Source: Actinomycetota bacterium
Lineage (GTDB): Bacteria > Actinomycetota > Thermoleophilia > Gaiellales > F1-60-MAGs149
Length of the DNA stretch: 33,031 bases
Direction: 5' to 3'
Assembly: GCA_016870485.1 (NCBI GenBank)
Contig: VGBM01000016.1
Span: 1 to 33,031, forward strand
This document shows, one piece after another, positions 15,287-24,416 of this stretch (positions are counted from its first letter, which is position 1; the number at the start of each line of letters is the position of its first letter). The notes under the pieces were generated by a model. The model saw only the letters and a program-made list of their open reading frames with translations, searched no databases and was not told the origin of the DNA. The position numbers and the translations under genes were made by a program.

Positions 15287-16695
15287 AGGGCTCCGCCACG
15301 GAGCGGCAGATCCTCCTCGCCACGCTGCTGGCGACGGGGTCGATCTTCATCGACATCTCGATCGTCAACGTCGTCCTGCCCGACATCCGCGCCGACCTCG
15401 GCACGACGCTCGCCGAGGAGCAGTGGATCGTCAACGCCTACCTGGTCACGATGACCGCCTTCGTCCTGCCGTGCGGCGTCCTCGCCGATGTGCACGGCCA
15501 CCGCCGGCTCCTGCAGATCGGCCTCGCCCTGTTCGCCGTCGCCACGGTCCTCGTCGGGATCGCCCCGGACGCCCTGTTCGAGATCGGCGCGCGCGCCCTG
15601 CAGGGCGTCGCCGCGGCGATCATCACGCCCGCCTCGGTGGCGATCCTGCGGACGGCGATCCCGCCGGAGCGCCAAGCCCGCGCCGTCGGCGTGTGGGCGG
15701 TCGGCACGAGCCTGTCGGCCGCGCTCGGCCCCGTCATCGGCGGCGTGGTCGGCGGCCTCGTCGGCTGGCGCTGGGCCTTCCTGATCGTCGTGCCGGCGGT
15801 CCTCGCGTCCCTGGCCTTCTCGCGCGCGGTTCCCGACACGGCCACGCTCGCGCGGCGCACCGACCTCGTCGGCGGCGCGCTCGCCGCCCTCGCGATCGCC
15901 GCGCTCGTGGCGGGGCTGATCGAGTGGCCCGTGCGCGGCCTCACCGACCCGCTCGTCGTCGGGCTGCTCGCCACGGGCCTCGTGCTCGGCGTCGCCTTCG
16001 CGGCGCACGAGCGGCGCTTCCCCGACCCGATGCTGCCGGGGCGCGCCGTGCGCGACCGGGCCCTCAACCGCGTCCACGTGTTCACGATCCTGGCCTGGTC
16101 GACGCCGATCACCGCGATGCTGCTGATCTCGATCCGGCTGCAGACCGCGGGCGGGCTCGGCCCGACCGCCACGGGCTTCGCGCTCCTGCCGATGAGCCTC
16201 GTGATCGCCGTGCTCTCCAAGCGGCTGACCGAGCGCGCCGCTCAGGGCCGGATGCGGCTCTACCTCCGCGCCGGCCCGCTCGTCACGGCCGCCGGGACGC
16301 TCGTCGCCCTCGCGATCGACCCCGGGCGGCTGTGGGTCGCGATCGTCGCCACGCTCCTGATGGGCCTCGGGATGGCGCTCCTGGCCGGACCCGTCACCCA
16401 CGCCGTCCTGCAGCTCTCGCCGCCCGGCGACGAGGGCATGCAGTCGGCGATCAACCTCGCCGCCGCCCGCTTCGGCACGCTCCTGGCCGTCGCCCTGATC
16501 GGCATCGCCGCCGCCGTCGGCTGGGCCCTCGCCGGCGGTGGCGCGGTGCCGGCGAACCCGCTCGAAGAGCTCGGCGGCCCCGCCGACGGCGCCTACCGCG
16601 CCGCGCTCGCGATGACGGCGCTGTTCGCGCTCGCCGCGGTGCCGTTCGCGTCGGCGGCTACGCGGCGCGCCGCAGCCGCACCCGCGACTGGATGA
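15283..16695 (+). CDS. MFS transporter, EmrB/QacA-like (DHA2 type)
   Basis: A 470-residue multi-pass membrane protein with many hydrophobic helices. The N-terminus reads RQILLATLLATGSIFIDIS, with NVVLPDI, the helix-1 signature of the drug:H+ antiporter-2 group. The loop 2-3 motif GVLADVHGHRRLLQIG follows, and later VGTSLSAALGPVIGGVVGG resembles motif C of exporters. It is predicted to expel small toxic or signalling compounds by proton exchange; substrate unknown. The GTG start is taken because the homologous sequence begins there and no Shine-Dalgarno exists. Initiation probably depends on the overlapping 8-codon leader ORF. Its 3' end overlaps lgt by 38 bases. A TetR-type regulator is not adjacent. 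Confidence 0.88.
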   Translation: MKGSATERQILLATLLATGSIFIDISIVNVVLPDIRADLGTTLAEEQWIVNAYLVTMTAFVLPCGVLADVHGHRRLLQIGLALFAVATVLVGIAPDALFEIGARALQGVAAAIITPASVAILRTAIPPERQARAVGVWAVGTSLSAALGPVIGGVVGGLVGWRWAFLIVVPAVLASLAFSRAVPDTATLARRTDLVGGALAALAIAALVAGLIEWPVRGLTDPLVVGLLATGLVLGVAFAAHERRFPDPMLPGRAVRDRALNRVHVFTILAWSTPITAMLLISIRLQTAGGLGPTATGFALLPMSLVIAVLSKRLTERAAQGRMRLYLRAGPLVTAAGTLVALAIDPGRLWVAIVATLLMGLGMALLAGPVTHAVLQLSPPGDEGMQSAINLAAARFGTLLAVALIGIAAAVGWALAGGGAVPANPLEELGGPADGAYRAALAMTALFALAAVPFASAATRRAAAAPATG

Positions 16696-17467
16696 CGTAG
16701 GCCGTGGACAGGACCAGCACGATCCCGAACAGCCACGTGTTGACGCGCTCGCCCGCGACGATCATGGCCGGGTCGGTGCGCATCGACTCCCACCACAGCC
16801 GCCCGACGCTGTAGAGCGCGAGGTAGGCGGCGAAGATCGTGCCCGCACGCGCGCGGTCCCACAGGCGCGGGATCACGAGCAGCATCAGGACGGCGAACAC
16901 GCCCAGGTTCCAGAGCGACTCGTAGAGGAAGGTCGGCGCGAACGTGGCGACGTCGGCGTAGCGCTCCGGCCGGTAGCGCGGGTCGATCTCCAGGGCCCAC
17001 GGCGCGGTGCTCGGCCCGCCGAACAGCTCCTGGTTGAAGTAGTTGCCCCAGCGCCCCAGGGCCTGCGCGAGGATCAGGCCGGGCGCCACGCAGTCGAACA
17101 CCCCGAGCGCCGGCCTTCCGATCCGGCGCGCCCCGATCCACGCGCCGATCGCGCCGCCGATGATCACGCCCGGCATCCCGAGCCCGCCCTGCTGGATCAT
17201 CGGGATCTGCCCGAGGTCGTCCGCGAAGCGGTGCCAGTCCGTGATCACGTGGTAGAGGCGCGCGCCGATGATGCCCGCCGGGACGCACCACAGCGCGATC
17301 GTGTAGACCCCCTCCGGGTCCCAGCCGCGACGGCGGAACTCGCGCCGCCCGATCCAGATCGCGAGGCCGATCCCGATCGCAATCAACAGGCCGTACCAGC
17401 GCAGCCCGAACGGCCCGGCCTGGAAGACGAACGGGCCGGGCGAGGCGGGGATGAAGGCGAGCGGCAC
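16658..17467 (-). CDS. lgt: phosphatidylglycerol-prolipoprotein diacylglyceryl transferase
   Basis: A 269-residue integral membrane enzyme. Hallmarks are the Lgt signature GRWGNYFNQELFGGP in the central region, the essential-His region GARLYHVITDW, RWYGLLIAIGI in the first helices and a C-terminal GRLWWESMRTDP. It transfers diacylglycerol from phosphatidylglycerol to the lipobox cysteine of preprolipoproteins, the first lipoprotein maturation step; the solute-binding protein at the left end is a likely client. The GTG start at 17467 is supported by TACCCT ending 6 nt upstream, with no Shine-Dalgarno. It is divergent from parE; its 3' end overlaps the MFS gene by 38 bases. Confidence 0.93.
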   Translation of the reverse strand: MPLAFIPASPGPFVFQAGPFGLRWYGLLIAIGIGLAIWIGRREFRRRGWDPEGVYTIALWCVPAGIIGARLYHVITDWHRFADDLGQIPMIQQGGLGMPGVIIGGAIGAWIGARRIGRPALGVFDCVAPGLILAQALGRWGNYFNQELFGGPSTAPWALEIDPRYRPERYADVATFAPTFLYESLWNLGVFAVLMLLVIPRLWDRARAGTIFAAYLALYSVGRLWWESMRTDPAMIVAGERVNTWLFGIVLVLSTAYVIQSRVRLRRAA

Positions 17468-17473
17468 GGCCGC

Positions 17474-17479
17474 AGGGTA
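17474..17479 (-). promoter_or_regulatory. -10 (TACCCT) of lgt, leaderless
   Basis: TACCCT on the minus strand with a 6-nt gap to the GTG at 17467. Confidence 0.5.
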
Positions 17480-17519
17480 GCCGCGCCGGGGCCGCCACGG
17501 GGCCCGGAACCCCGTCGCC

Positions 17520-17525
17520 TAGGCT
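17520..17525 (+). promoter_or_regulatory. -10 (TAGGCT) of the parE-parC operon, leaderless
   Basis: TAGGCT with 7 nt to the ATG at 17533 and no Shine-Dalgarno. Confidence 0.5.
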
Positions 17526-17532
17526 GCGGTCC

Positions 17533-19485
17533 ATGGCCGAGAAGCGCTACAGCGCAGCCGACATCCGGGTCCTCGAGGGCCTCGAGCCGGTCCGCGTCCG
17601 GCCCGGCATGTACGTCGGCGGGACCAATACGCGGGCCCTGCACCACCTGCTCTGGGAGGTCGTCGACAACGCCGTCGACGAGGCCCTCGCGGGGCGCTGC
17701 TCGACGGTCCGCGTGGAGCTGACGGACGACGAGGTCGTGACCGTGACGGACGACGGGCGCGGCATCCCCGTCGACCTGCACCCCGAGCAGCAGGTGTCCG
17801 CGCTCGAGCTCGTCTTCACGAAGCTGCACGCGGGCGGCAAGTTCGGCGACGGCGGCTACAAAGTGTCGGGCGGCCTGCACGGCGTCGGCGCCTCCGTCAC
17901 CAACGCGCTCTCGGACTGGCTCGAGGTCGAGGTGCGCCGCGACACGCGCCTGTGGGCGCAGCGCTACCGGCGCGGCGTGCCCGACGGGCCGGTGCGGGAC
18001 GTGCGGGCGCTCGAGAAGGGCGAGGGCACGGGCACCCGCGTGCGCTTCACGCCGGACCGGACGATCTTCGACAGGAACGCGCACTTCTCCGCCACCACGG
18101 TGCAGCAGCGCCTGCGCGAGAAGTCGTTCCTCGTCCGCGGCCTCACGTTCGAGCTGGTCGGGCCGGACGGCGTCGAGCACGTCTACCGCTCGGAGGAGGG
18201 CCTCGCCGACTACGTGCGCGAGCTCAACGAGAGCCGCGACCCCGCCCACGCCGGCGTGGTCTCCGTCAGCGGCGAGTCGGGCGGCATCCCGATCGAGATC
18301 GCCCTGCAGTGGACGAACGCCGCCGAGGACCGCCTGTACGGGTTCTGCAACGTCGTCAACACCGTCGACGGCGGCACGCACGTCTCGGGCCTCAGGCGCG
18401 CGCTGACCCGCGTCCTCAACCAGGCCGCGTACGACGCGGGCCGGCTGAAGAAGGACAAGGGCGAGACGCTCGACGCCAAGGACGTCGCCGACGGCCTCAC
18501 GGGCGCCGTCTCCGTGATGCTCGAGGACCCCCAGTTCGAGGGCCAGACGAAGGGCCGCCTCAACAACCAGGAGGCGCAGACCGCGGTCGCCGCCTTCGCC
18601 GGCCAGGCGCTCGCCGACTGGCTCGCCGACAAGCGCAACGCCGACGACGCCAGGCGCATCCTCGACCGCGTGCTCCTCGCCCGCGACGTGCGGCTCGCGA
18701 AGGCCAAGATCTCGAAGAAGCTGCGCAACGCCGCGACCTCGATCATGAGCGACTCGCACCTGCCCGGGAAGCTCGCGGACACGATCGACAACCCGGCGAT
18801 CCCCGCCGTCGAGCGCGAGCTCTTCATCGTCGAGGGCGACTCGGCCGGCGGCAGCGCCAAGCAGGCCCGCGACAACGCCACGCAGGCGATCCTGCCGATC
18901 CGGGGCAAGATCCTCAACGTCCTCGGCGCGAAGAACGGCAAGGCCTTCGACAACGCCGAGGTCGACTCGATCCTGGTCGCGCTCGGCGGCCGCAAGGACG
19001 TGATCGGCTCCGCGCTCGTGGCCACCCTCGACGAGGACCAGCTGCGCTACGGCAAGGTCGTGATCACGGCCGACGCGGACGCCGACGGCGCCCATATCGC
19101 CAACCTCCTGATCACCCTCTTCCACGAGCTCTTCCCCGCGCTCCTGCAGGGCGGTCGCGTGTTCATCGCCCGGCCGCCGCTGTTCCGCGTCGCACTGAAG
19201 GACGGCGCCGCCCTCTACGTGCACACCGAGGACGAGCTGAAGGCGGCGCTCACGGCCCACAGGCGCACCGGCGACCACGTGACCCGCTTCAAGGGCCTCG
19301 GCGAGATGAACGCCGAGCACCTGCGCGAGACCGTCTTCGACCCCGCCACGCGGCGCCTGCTCCAGGTCTCGATGGAGGACGCCGCCGAGGCCGCCAACAC
19401 CGTCGAGCTGGTGATGGGCTCGAACCCGGCGCCCCGCCGCGCCTGGCTCGAGGAGTCGGCCGGCGATGCCGAGGTGCTCGTGTGA
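17533..19485 (+). CDS. parE: type II topoisomerase ATPase subunit (topoisomerase IV ParE / GyrB-like)
   Basis: A 650-residue GHKL ATPase plus TOPRIM subunit. [26 protein letters not shown] (in part) is the entry to the ATP site. [11 protein letters not shown] and [15 protein letters not shown] are further GHKL motifs, and QTKGRLNN lies near the transducer. The TOPRIM elements are [25 protein letters not shown] and [21 protein letters not shown] and [13 protein letters not shown] match ParE of topoisomerase IV better than GyrB (KQGR, RYKGLGEMN), so parE is preferred; GyrB-like remains possible because no dnaA/recF context is available. It supplies ATP-driven strand passage for decatenation or supercoil control with the A subunit encoded next. 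Stop and next start overlap as GTGA, so the two subunits are translationally coupled. Confidence 0.9.
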   Translation: MAEKRYSAADIRVLEGLEPVRVRPGMYVGGTNTRALHHLLWEVVDNAVDEALAGRCSTVRVELTDDEVVTVTDDGRGIPVDLHPEQQVSALELVFTKLHAGGKFGDGGYKVSGGLHGVGASVTNALSDWLEVEVRRDTRLWAQRYRRGVPDGPVRDVRALEKGEGTGTRVRFTPDRTIFDRNAHFSATTVQQRLREKSFLVRGLTFELVGPDGVEHVYRSEEGLADYVRELNESRDPAHAGVVSVSGESGGIPIEIALQWTNAAEDRLYGFCNVVNTVDGGTHVSGLRRALTRVLNQAAYDAGRLKKDKGETLDAKDVADGLTGAVSVMLEDPQFEGQTKGRLNNQEAQTAVAAFAGQALADWLADKRNADDARRILDRVLLARDVRLAKAKISKKLRNAATSIMSDSHLPGKLADTIDNPAIPAVERELFIVEGDSAGGSAKQARDNATQAILPIRGKILNVLGAKNGKAFDNAEVDSILVALGGRKDVIGSALVATLDEDQLRYGKVVITADADADGAHIANLLITLFHELFPALLQGGRVFIARPPLFRVALKDGAALYVHTEDELKAALTAHRRTGDHVTRFKGLGEMNAEHLRETVFDPATRRLLQVSMEDAAEAANTVELVMGSNPAPRRAWLEESAGDAEVLV

Positions 19486-22202
19486 GCACCCGCCGCCGGG
19501 CCAAGGCCGACGACCCCCAGCTCGACCTCGTCGTCGACGACGACGCCGACGAGACGGCCGAGCACCCGGCGCCCGCCGCCGCGCCGCCGCCGCGCGCCCG
19601 CCGCACGAAGGCCGCCGCATCCGCGCCCGAGCCGGAGCCGGAGGGCGCGGCGGGCGACACCGACCCGGACGACGCGGACGACGCGGCGGCCGCGGCCGAC
19701 GGCGCCGACGGAGGCGACGACGGGGACGTGGGCGGCGGGATCGGCCGGCTCGACTGGGACGGCGACTCCGTCGACGCCTCCGACGCCCTGCTCGAGCGCG
19801 CGCTCGCGTACGGCATGTACGTCAACCTCGGCCGCGCGCTGCCCGACGTGCGCGACGGCCTCAAGCCCGTGCAGCGGCGCATCGTCCACGCGATGGACGA
19901 GCTCGGCGGGCGGGCGGGGCGGCCGTACCAGAAGTCGGCGCTGACGGTGGGCCACGTGATCGGCAACTACCACCCGCACGGCGACAGCGCCGTCTACGAC
20001 GCGATGGTGCGGATGGCGCAGGACTTCGTGCTCAACGTGCCGCTGATCGACGGTCAGGGCAACTGGGGCAGCGTCGGCCCGAAGGAGTACTCGGACCCGC
20101 CCGCCGCCTACCGCTACACGGAGGCCCGCCTGAGCCCCGCGGCGACGGCCTGGCTCGGCGATCTGCGCCCGGAGATCGTGCGCGACTACCGCCCGAACTT
20201 CACGGAGAAGAAGGACGAGCCGTGGGTCCTGCCCGTCACCTTCCCGAACCTGCTGGTCAACGGCTCGCGCGGCATCGGCTGGTCGATGGCCTGCGAGATC
20301 CCGCCGCACAACCTCGCCGAGGCCTGCGCGGCCGCGATCGCGCTGGCCGAGGACCCCGACGCCCCGCTCGCGAAGCTGATGAAGCACCTGCCCGGCCCGG
20401 ACTTCCCGACCGGCGGCATCGTCGTCGACCCGGAGGCCCTCGCCGAGGCCTACGAGCGGGGCCAGGGCACCGTGCGGCTGCAGGCCCGCTTCCACACGGA
20501 GCAGCTCGCGGGCGGCGTCCAGGCGATCGTGGTCACCGAGCTGCCCTACGGCGTCTCGCCCGACCAGATCGTGGCCGAGGTCGTGAAGGCGGCCCGCGCC
20601 GACAAGATCCGCGACGTCACGGAGATGCCGCGCAACCTGACGGACCGCTCCGGCATCCGCGTGCAGGTCCGCTCCAAGCGCGGCGGCTCGATCGACCGCC
20701 TGATCGCCGACCTCTTCCGCACCACGTCCCTGCGTATCACGGTCGGCATCAACATGACCGTCCTCGTCGACGGCGCGCCCCGCCAGATCGGGCTGCGCGA
20801 GGCGCTCGACCGCTTCGTCGACTTCCGCTTCCAGATCGTGGTCGCCCGCCTCGAGTTCGAGCGCGACGAGCTCCTGCGCGAGCTGCACCGGCTGATCGCG
20901 CTGCTCGCGGCCCTCGACGCGATCGACGCGGTGATCAGGATCGTGCGCGGCTCCGAGGACGACGACGACGCCAAGCGCCAGCTGATCGCCAAGCTCAAGG
21001 TCGTCCCGCACGGGCAGTCGAAGGCCGTCCCGATCGACGACGAGCAGGCCCAGTGGATCATCGATATGCCGATCAAGCGGCTCGCGCGCCTGAACCGCCT
21101 CAAGCTCGAGGAGGAGCGCCGGGCCAAGGGCGAGCGCGTCGACGAGATCGGCCGCATCCTCGAGTCGCACGATGCGCTCAAGCGGATCGTGGTCGGCGAG
21201 CTCAGGGAGGCCGCGAAGCTGTCCGGCCCCCGGCGGACCGCGCTCGGCGGGGACGGCCCGGTCGTGGCCGCGGCCGCCGCGTCCGCGCCCGGGCAGCGGG
21301 GCGGCGGGCGCCAGGTCGACGTCGTCCAGGGCCCCGCCACCGAGGTCTGGGTCGGGGCGACGCAGGGCGGGCTCGTGGTGGCGCAGTCGCGCGCCTCGGC
21401 GCCCACGGCCTACCCCGTCGACGTCAAGCCGGGCGACCGCCCGCTCGGCCTCGTCCACTCCACGACCGACGGCGAGCTCCTCTGCTTCACCGCGGACGCG
21501 GAGGTCGCCCGCGTGCGCCTCGCCGAGCTCCCGCTGTCGTCCCGCGCCGTGCGCGGCCACACGCCGATCCAGATGTCGCGCGGGCAGGAGCTCGTCGCGC
21601 TCGCGACCGACGACGCGCCCTTCCTCCTCCTCGTCACGGAGCAGGGCGAGGTCAAGCGCTGCCAGCCCGACGTCCTGCCCGGCGCGCACGCCACGCTCGC
21701 CGCCGCGATGGCCCTGCCCGACGGCGACCGCCTGGTCGCCGTCGTCCCGCACGACGAGGGCGACGAGATCCTGCTCGCCACGCAGGCCGGCCGCGTCCTG
21801 CGCACCCCCGCGAAGCCGATCCGGCCCGTCAAGGGCGCGGCCGCGGGCGGGGTCGCCGGCATGCGCCTCGCCCCCGGCGACCGCATCGTCGCGGCCTGCG
21901 CCGTCGGCCCCGGCGACCTCGTCGTCCTGCACGCGAGCGGCCACGGCAAGCGCGTCGACCTCGCCGACGTGCCGGCGAAGGGCCGCGGCGGGGGTGGCGT
22001 GCAGCTCGCGAGCCCCGACAAGCCGGCCAAGGAGCCGGCGGGGCCCGTCGCCGCGATCCGCTGCGCCGACGGCCCGACGCAGGCGATCCTGCTGTCCGGG
22101 CGGGTCGCCAAGGTGCCCGCCGACCCGGCCGTCAACCGCGCGGCCGTCTCGCGCCCCCTCGTCGAGGTCGTCGTCGGCGACGAGGCCGTCGGCCTAGCCT
22201 GA
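19482..22202 (+). CDS. parC: type II topoisomerase DNA-cleavage subunit (ParC / GyrA-like) with acidic N-terminal extension
   Basis: A 906-residue A subunit. Residues 1 to about 95 are a disordered Ala/Asp/Glu/Pro-rich extension with no homology; the catalytic domain starts at [35 protein letters not shown] (in part). The quinolone-resistance region reads [18 protein letters not shown], with Ser169 and Asp173 at the positions of E. coli GyrA Ser83/Asp87, the drug-sensitive type. The catalytic tyrosine is Tyr212 in [10 protein letters not shown]; the usual AAMRYTE is altered to AAYRYTE, and the preceding loop ([12 protein letters not shown]) looks longer than normal. The C-terminal beta-pinwheel lacks a canonical QRRGGKG GyrA box; only a GRGGGG-like sequence occurs near its end, favouring ParC. 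The start is the GTG overlapping the parE stop. Confidence 0.9.
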   Translation: MSTRRRAKADDPQLDLVVDDDADETAEHPAPAAAPPPRARRTKAAASAPEPEPEGAAGDTDPDDADDAAAAADGADGGDDGDVGGGIGRLDWDGDSVDASDALLERALAYGMYVNLGRALPDVRDGLKPVQRRIVHAMDELGGRAGRPYQKSALTVGHVIGNYHPHGDSAVYDAMVRMAQDFVLNVPLIDGQGNWGSVGPKEYSDPPAAYRYTEARLSPAATAWLGDLRPEIVRDYRPNFTEKKDEPWVLPVTFPNLLVNGSRGIGWSMACEIPPHNLAEACAAAIALAEDPDAPLAKLMKHLPGPDFPTGGIVVDPEALAEAYERGQGTVRLQARFHTEQLAGGVQAIVVTELPYGVSPDQIVAEVVKAARADKIRDVTEMPRNLTDRSGIRVQVRSKRGGSIDRLIADLFRTTSLRITVGINMTVLVDGAPRQIGLREALDRFVDFRFQIVVARLEFERDELLRELHRLIALLAALDAIDAVIRIVRGSEDDDDAKRQLIAKLKVVPHGQSKAVPIDDEQAQWIIDMPIKRLARLNRLKLEEERRAKGERVDEIGRILESHDALKRIVVGELREAAKLSGPRRTALGGDGPVVAAAAASAPGQRGGGRQVDVVQGPATEVWVGATQGGLVVAQSRASAPTAYPVDVKPGDRPLGLVHSTTDGELLCFTADAEVARVRLAELPLSSRAVRGHTPIQMSRGQELVALATDDAPFLLLVTEQGEVKRCQPDVLPGAHATLAAAMALPDGDRLVAVVPHDEGDEILLATQAGRVLRTPAKPIRPVKGAAAGGVAGMRLAPGDRIVAACAVGPGDLVVLHASGHGKRVDLADVPAKGRGGGGVQLASPDKPAKEPAGPVAAIRCADGPTQAILLSGRVAKVPADPAVNRAAVSRPLVEVVVGDEAVGLA

Positions 22203-22206
22203 CGCC

Positions 22207-23073
22207 CTAGGCGGGCAGCCAGAGGGCGTCGGAGCCGAGCGGCACGCGCCGCGCCCGCCCGTCGGCGGCGAGCTGCACCAGCTCGGCCTCGACCGCGGCC
22301 CGGTCGGGCTCGTCGTTGCGGGCCGCGGCGATCAGCGCCAGCTCGTACGTGGTCAGCCCCCGCGGGAACGCGGGCAGGGCCTCCGCGGGCCCGGCGGGCC
22401 CGCGCTGCGGCAGCTGCGGAGCGAGGTTGGCGACGCAGACGTCGTAGGCGGCGAGGGGCTGCCAGCCGGCGGCGACCAGCATCCGGCCATCGAGCTCGAA
22501 GGTCAGGCTCGGGGCGGTGTAGCGCTCCTCCCCGTCCGCGTCGGCGGTCTTGCCCTGCGCCGCGGCCGGCGGCAGGATCGTCCGCGACCGGCGCTTGTCG
22601 TCCTGATAGGCCGCCTCCACCTCCGGATCGCCGAGGCCGGCCAGGACCGCGTCGTGGTCGATCCCGGGCACGGAGCGCACGATCGGCTCGAGCACGGCGG
22701 GCTCGTCGTGCGGGCGCGGGTCCGTGAACCACGAAAAGCGCAGCGCCCGCAGGACGGCGTCGGCCGCCTCGTGGCCCTGTCGGCGCGCGGAGACCACCAG
22801 CCGGCAGGCCGGGCCGGTGGCGGCCGGCCGCTCGCGGGGCGCCGTGGAGAACGGCATCCCGAAGCGGTCACGGAACTCGATGTGCCACTGGGTCATCAGC
22901 GCGCCGGTGTAGCCGAGGTCGTCGTAGCGCCCGCGGTCCTCCGCGAGGCCGATCAGGCAGGTGCGCCAGACGAGGCCGTCGCCGTAGCGCCACTCGAGCG
23001 CGCGCACGAACGGCTCGGCCGAGTAGGCCCAGGGGCAGCCCGGGTCCGTGTAGTGGACGACCTCGAGCGGCAT
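22207..23073 (-). CDS. DsbA-family (FrnE-like) thioredoxin-fold protein
   Basis: A 288-residue protein. The N-terminal thioredoxin-like fold opens MPLEVVHYTDPGCPWAYSAEP. The active-site position holds a single cysteine, Cys13 (CPWAY), rather than CxxC, as in the 2-hydroxychromene-2-carboxylate isomerase/FrnE branch of the DsbA superfamily. The helical insertion follows, then a second beta part with APSLTFELDG. The C-terminal ~60 residues (LTTYELALIAAARN to the end) read like a small winged-helix or helical tail. No signal peptide is present, so it is cytosolic. Function could be glutathione- or mycothiol-like thiol transfer, isomerisation or disulfide handling; not resolvable. The ATG at 23073 is preceded by TAGGCT with a 6-nt gap. 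It is divergent from the MATE gene and ends 4 bases from parC. Confidence 0.78.
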   Translation of the reverse strand: MPLEVVHYTDPGCPWAYSAEPFVRALEWRYGDGLVWRTCLIGLAEDRGRYDDLGYTGALMTQWHIEFRDRFGMPFSTAPRERPAATGPACRLVVSARRQGHEAADAVLRALRFSWFTDPRPHDEPAVLEPIVRSVPGIDHDAVLAGLGDPEVEAAYQDDKRRSRTILPPAAAQGKTADADGEERYTAPSLTFELDGRMLVAAGWQPLAAYDVCVANLAPQLPQRGPAGPAEALPAFPRGLTTYELALIAAARNDEPDRAAVEAELVQLAADGRARRVPLGSDALWLPA

Positions 23074-23079
23074 GGCGGC

Positions 23080-23085
23080 AGCCTA
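23080..23085 (-). promoter_or_regulatory. -10 (TAGGCT) of the DsbA-like gene, leaderless
   Basis: TAGGCT on the minus strand with 6 nt to the ATG at 23073. Confidence 0.5.
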
Positions 23086-23093
23086 CCCGCGCC

Positions 23094-23099
23094 TACCCT
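23094..23099 (+). promoter_or_regulatory. -10 (TACCCT) of the MATE-chrA operon, leaderless
   Basis: TACCCT with 6 nt to the GTG at 23106. It lies 8 nt from the opposite-strand TAGGCT, so the two promoters overlap. Confidence 0.5.
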
Positions 23100-23105
23100 T
23101 CCGCC

Positions 23106-24416
23106 GTGGCGGACCGCCCCTCCGACCGGCGCATCCTGGCCCTCGCGGTGCCCGCCCTCGGCGCGCTCGCCGCAGAGCCCCTGTACCTGCTCGTCGACAC
23201 GGCGGTCGTGGGGCACCTCGGCAAGGAGGCGCTGGCCGGCCTCGCGGTCGGCGGCGGCCTGCTCGCCAACGCCGTCTGGCTGATGAGCTTCCTGGCCTAC
23301 GGCACGACCGGGCGCACGGCGCGGCTGTTCGGTGCGGGGCGCCGATCCGACGCCGTCCGCGAGGGCGTGCAGGCGACCTGGCTCGGGGTCATCCTCGGCG
23401 TGCTCGTGACGGTGCTGCTGCAGCTGTTCGCGGAGCCGCTCGTCACCCTGATCGCCGGGTCCGGCAACCCCGACACGATCGCGGGCGCGGTCTCGTGGCT
23501 GAGGATCGCCAGCCTGGGCGCACCCCTGATCGCGATCACCCTCGCCGGTCAGGGCTGGCTGCGCGGCGTGCAGGAGCTGAAGAAGCCGCTCGCCTACCTG
23601 ATCGGCGCGAACGCCATCAGCGCGGCCCTCGCGCCGCTCTTCGTCTACGGCCTCGACCTCGGGCTCGAGGGCTCGGCGGTGGCCAACGTCTGCGGCCAGG
23701 CGGTGGCCGCCGCGCTGTTCCTGCAGGCGCTCCTGCGCGAGCGGGCGTCCCTGCGCCCCGACCGCGCCGCCATCGTCGACCAGCTCGGCGCCGCCCGCGA
23801 CCTCGGGCTGCGCACCATCGCGATGGAGTTCACCTTCATCAGCGCGACCGCGGCCGCCTCGCGGATGGGGCCGGAGCAGGTCGCCGCGCACCTGATCGCG
23901 ATCCAGCTGTGGTTCTTCCTCGCGCTCACGCTCGACGCCTTCGCGATCGCCGCGCAGACCCTGATCGGCGAGCTGCTCGGGGCCGACGAGGTCCAGGCCG
24001 CCCGCGCCCTCGCCCGGCGCCTGTGCGAGCTCGGCGCCATCGTCGGCGTCGTCTTCGGGCTCGTGATCCTGGCCGGCTGGAACCTGATTCCCCGCATCTT
24101 CACCTCCGACGCCGACGTGGTGCGGGCGACGGGCGCCGCGTGGGGCTGGTTCGCATTGATGCAGCCGTTCGGCGGGGTCGTGTTCGCGGTCGACGGCATC
24201 CTGATCGGTGCCGGCGACAACGTCGCGATCCGCAACCGCACCCTGCTGTCGATCGGGCTCGGGTACCTTCCGTGCCTGGTGGGCACCGTCTACTTCGGCT
24301 GGGGCCTGACCGGCCTCTGGGTCGGCCTGACGCTCTTCATCCTGCTGCGCTTCGTGCTGCTCGGCGCCCGCACGCTGCGCGGAGGCTGGGCCGTCGGCGG
24401 GGCGCGCCTGACGTGA
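23106..24416 (+). CDS. MATE family efflux transporter (DinF-like)
   Basis: A 436-residue polytopic membrane protein of the multidrug and toxin extrusion family. The first helix contains LAVPALGALAAEPLYLLVDTAVVGHLG, with VDTAVVGHLG as the DinF-type signature (both in part). Two six-helix halves can be recognised, the second opening at LRTIAMEFTFISATAAASRMG. A conserved region reads VAAHLIAIQLWFFLALTLDAFAIAAQTLIG (in part). It exports cationic or organic compounds using H+ or Na+. The GTG at 23106 is selected because homology starts here and TACCCT ends 6 nt before it. Its stop overlaps the chrA start (GTGA), so the two transporters are co-transcribed and coupled. Confidence 0.9.
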   Translation: MADRPSDRRILALAVPALGALAAEPLYLLVDTAVVGHLGKEALAGLAVGGGLLANAVWLMSFLAYGTTGRTARLFGAGRRSDAVREGVQATWLGVILGVLVTVLLQLFAEPLVTLIAGSGNPDTIAGAVSWLRIASLGAPLIAITLAGQGWLRGVQELKKPLAYLIGANAISAALAPLFVYGLDLGLEGSAVANVCGQAVAAALFLQALLRERASLRPDRAAIVDQLGAARDLGLRTIAMEFTFISATAAASRMGPEQVAAHLIAIQLWFFLALTLDAFAIAAQTLIGELLGADEVQAARALARRLCELGAIVGVVFGLVILAGWNLIPRIFTSDADVVRATGAAWGWFALMQPFGGVVFAVDGILIGAGDNVAIRNRTLLSIGLGYLPCLVGTVYFGWGLTGLWVGLTLFILLRFVLLGARTLRGGWAVGGARLT

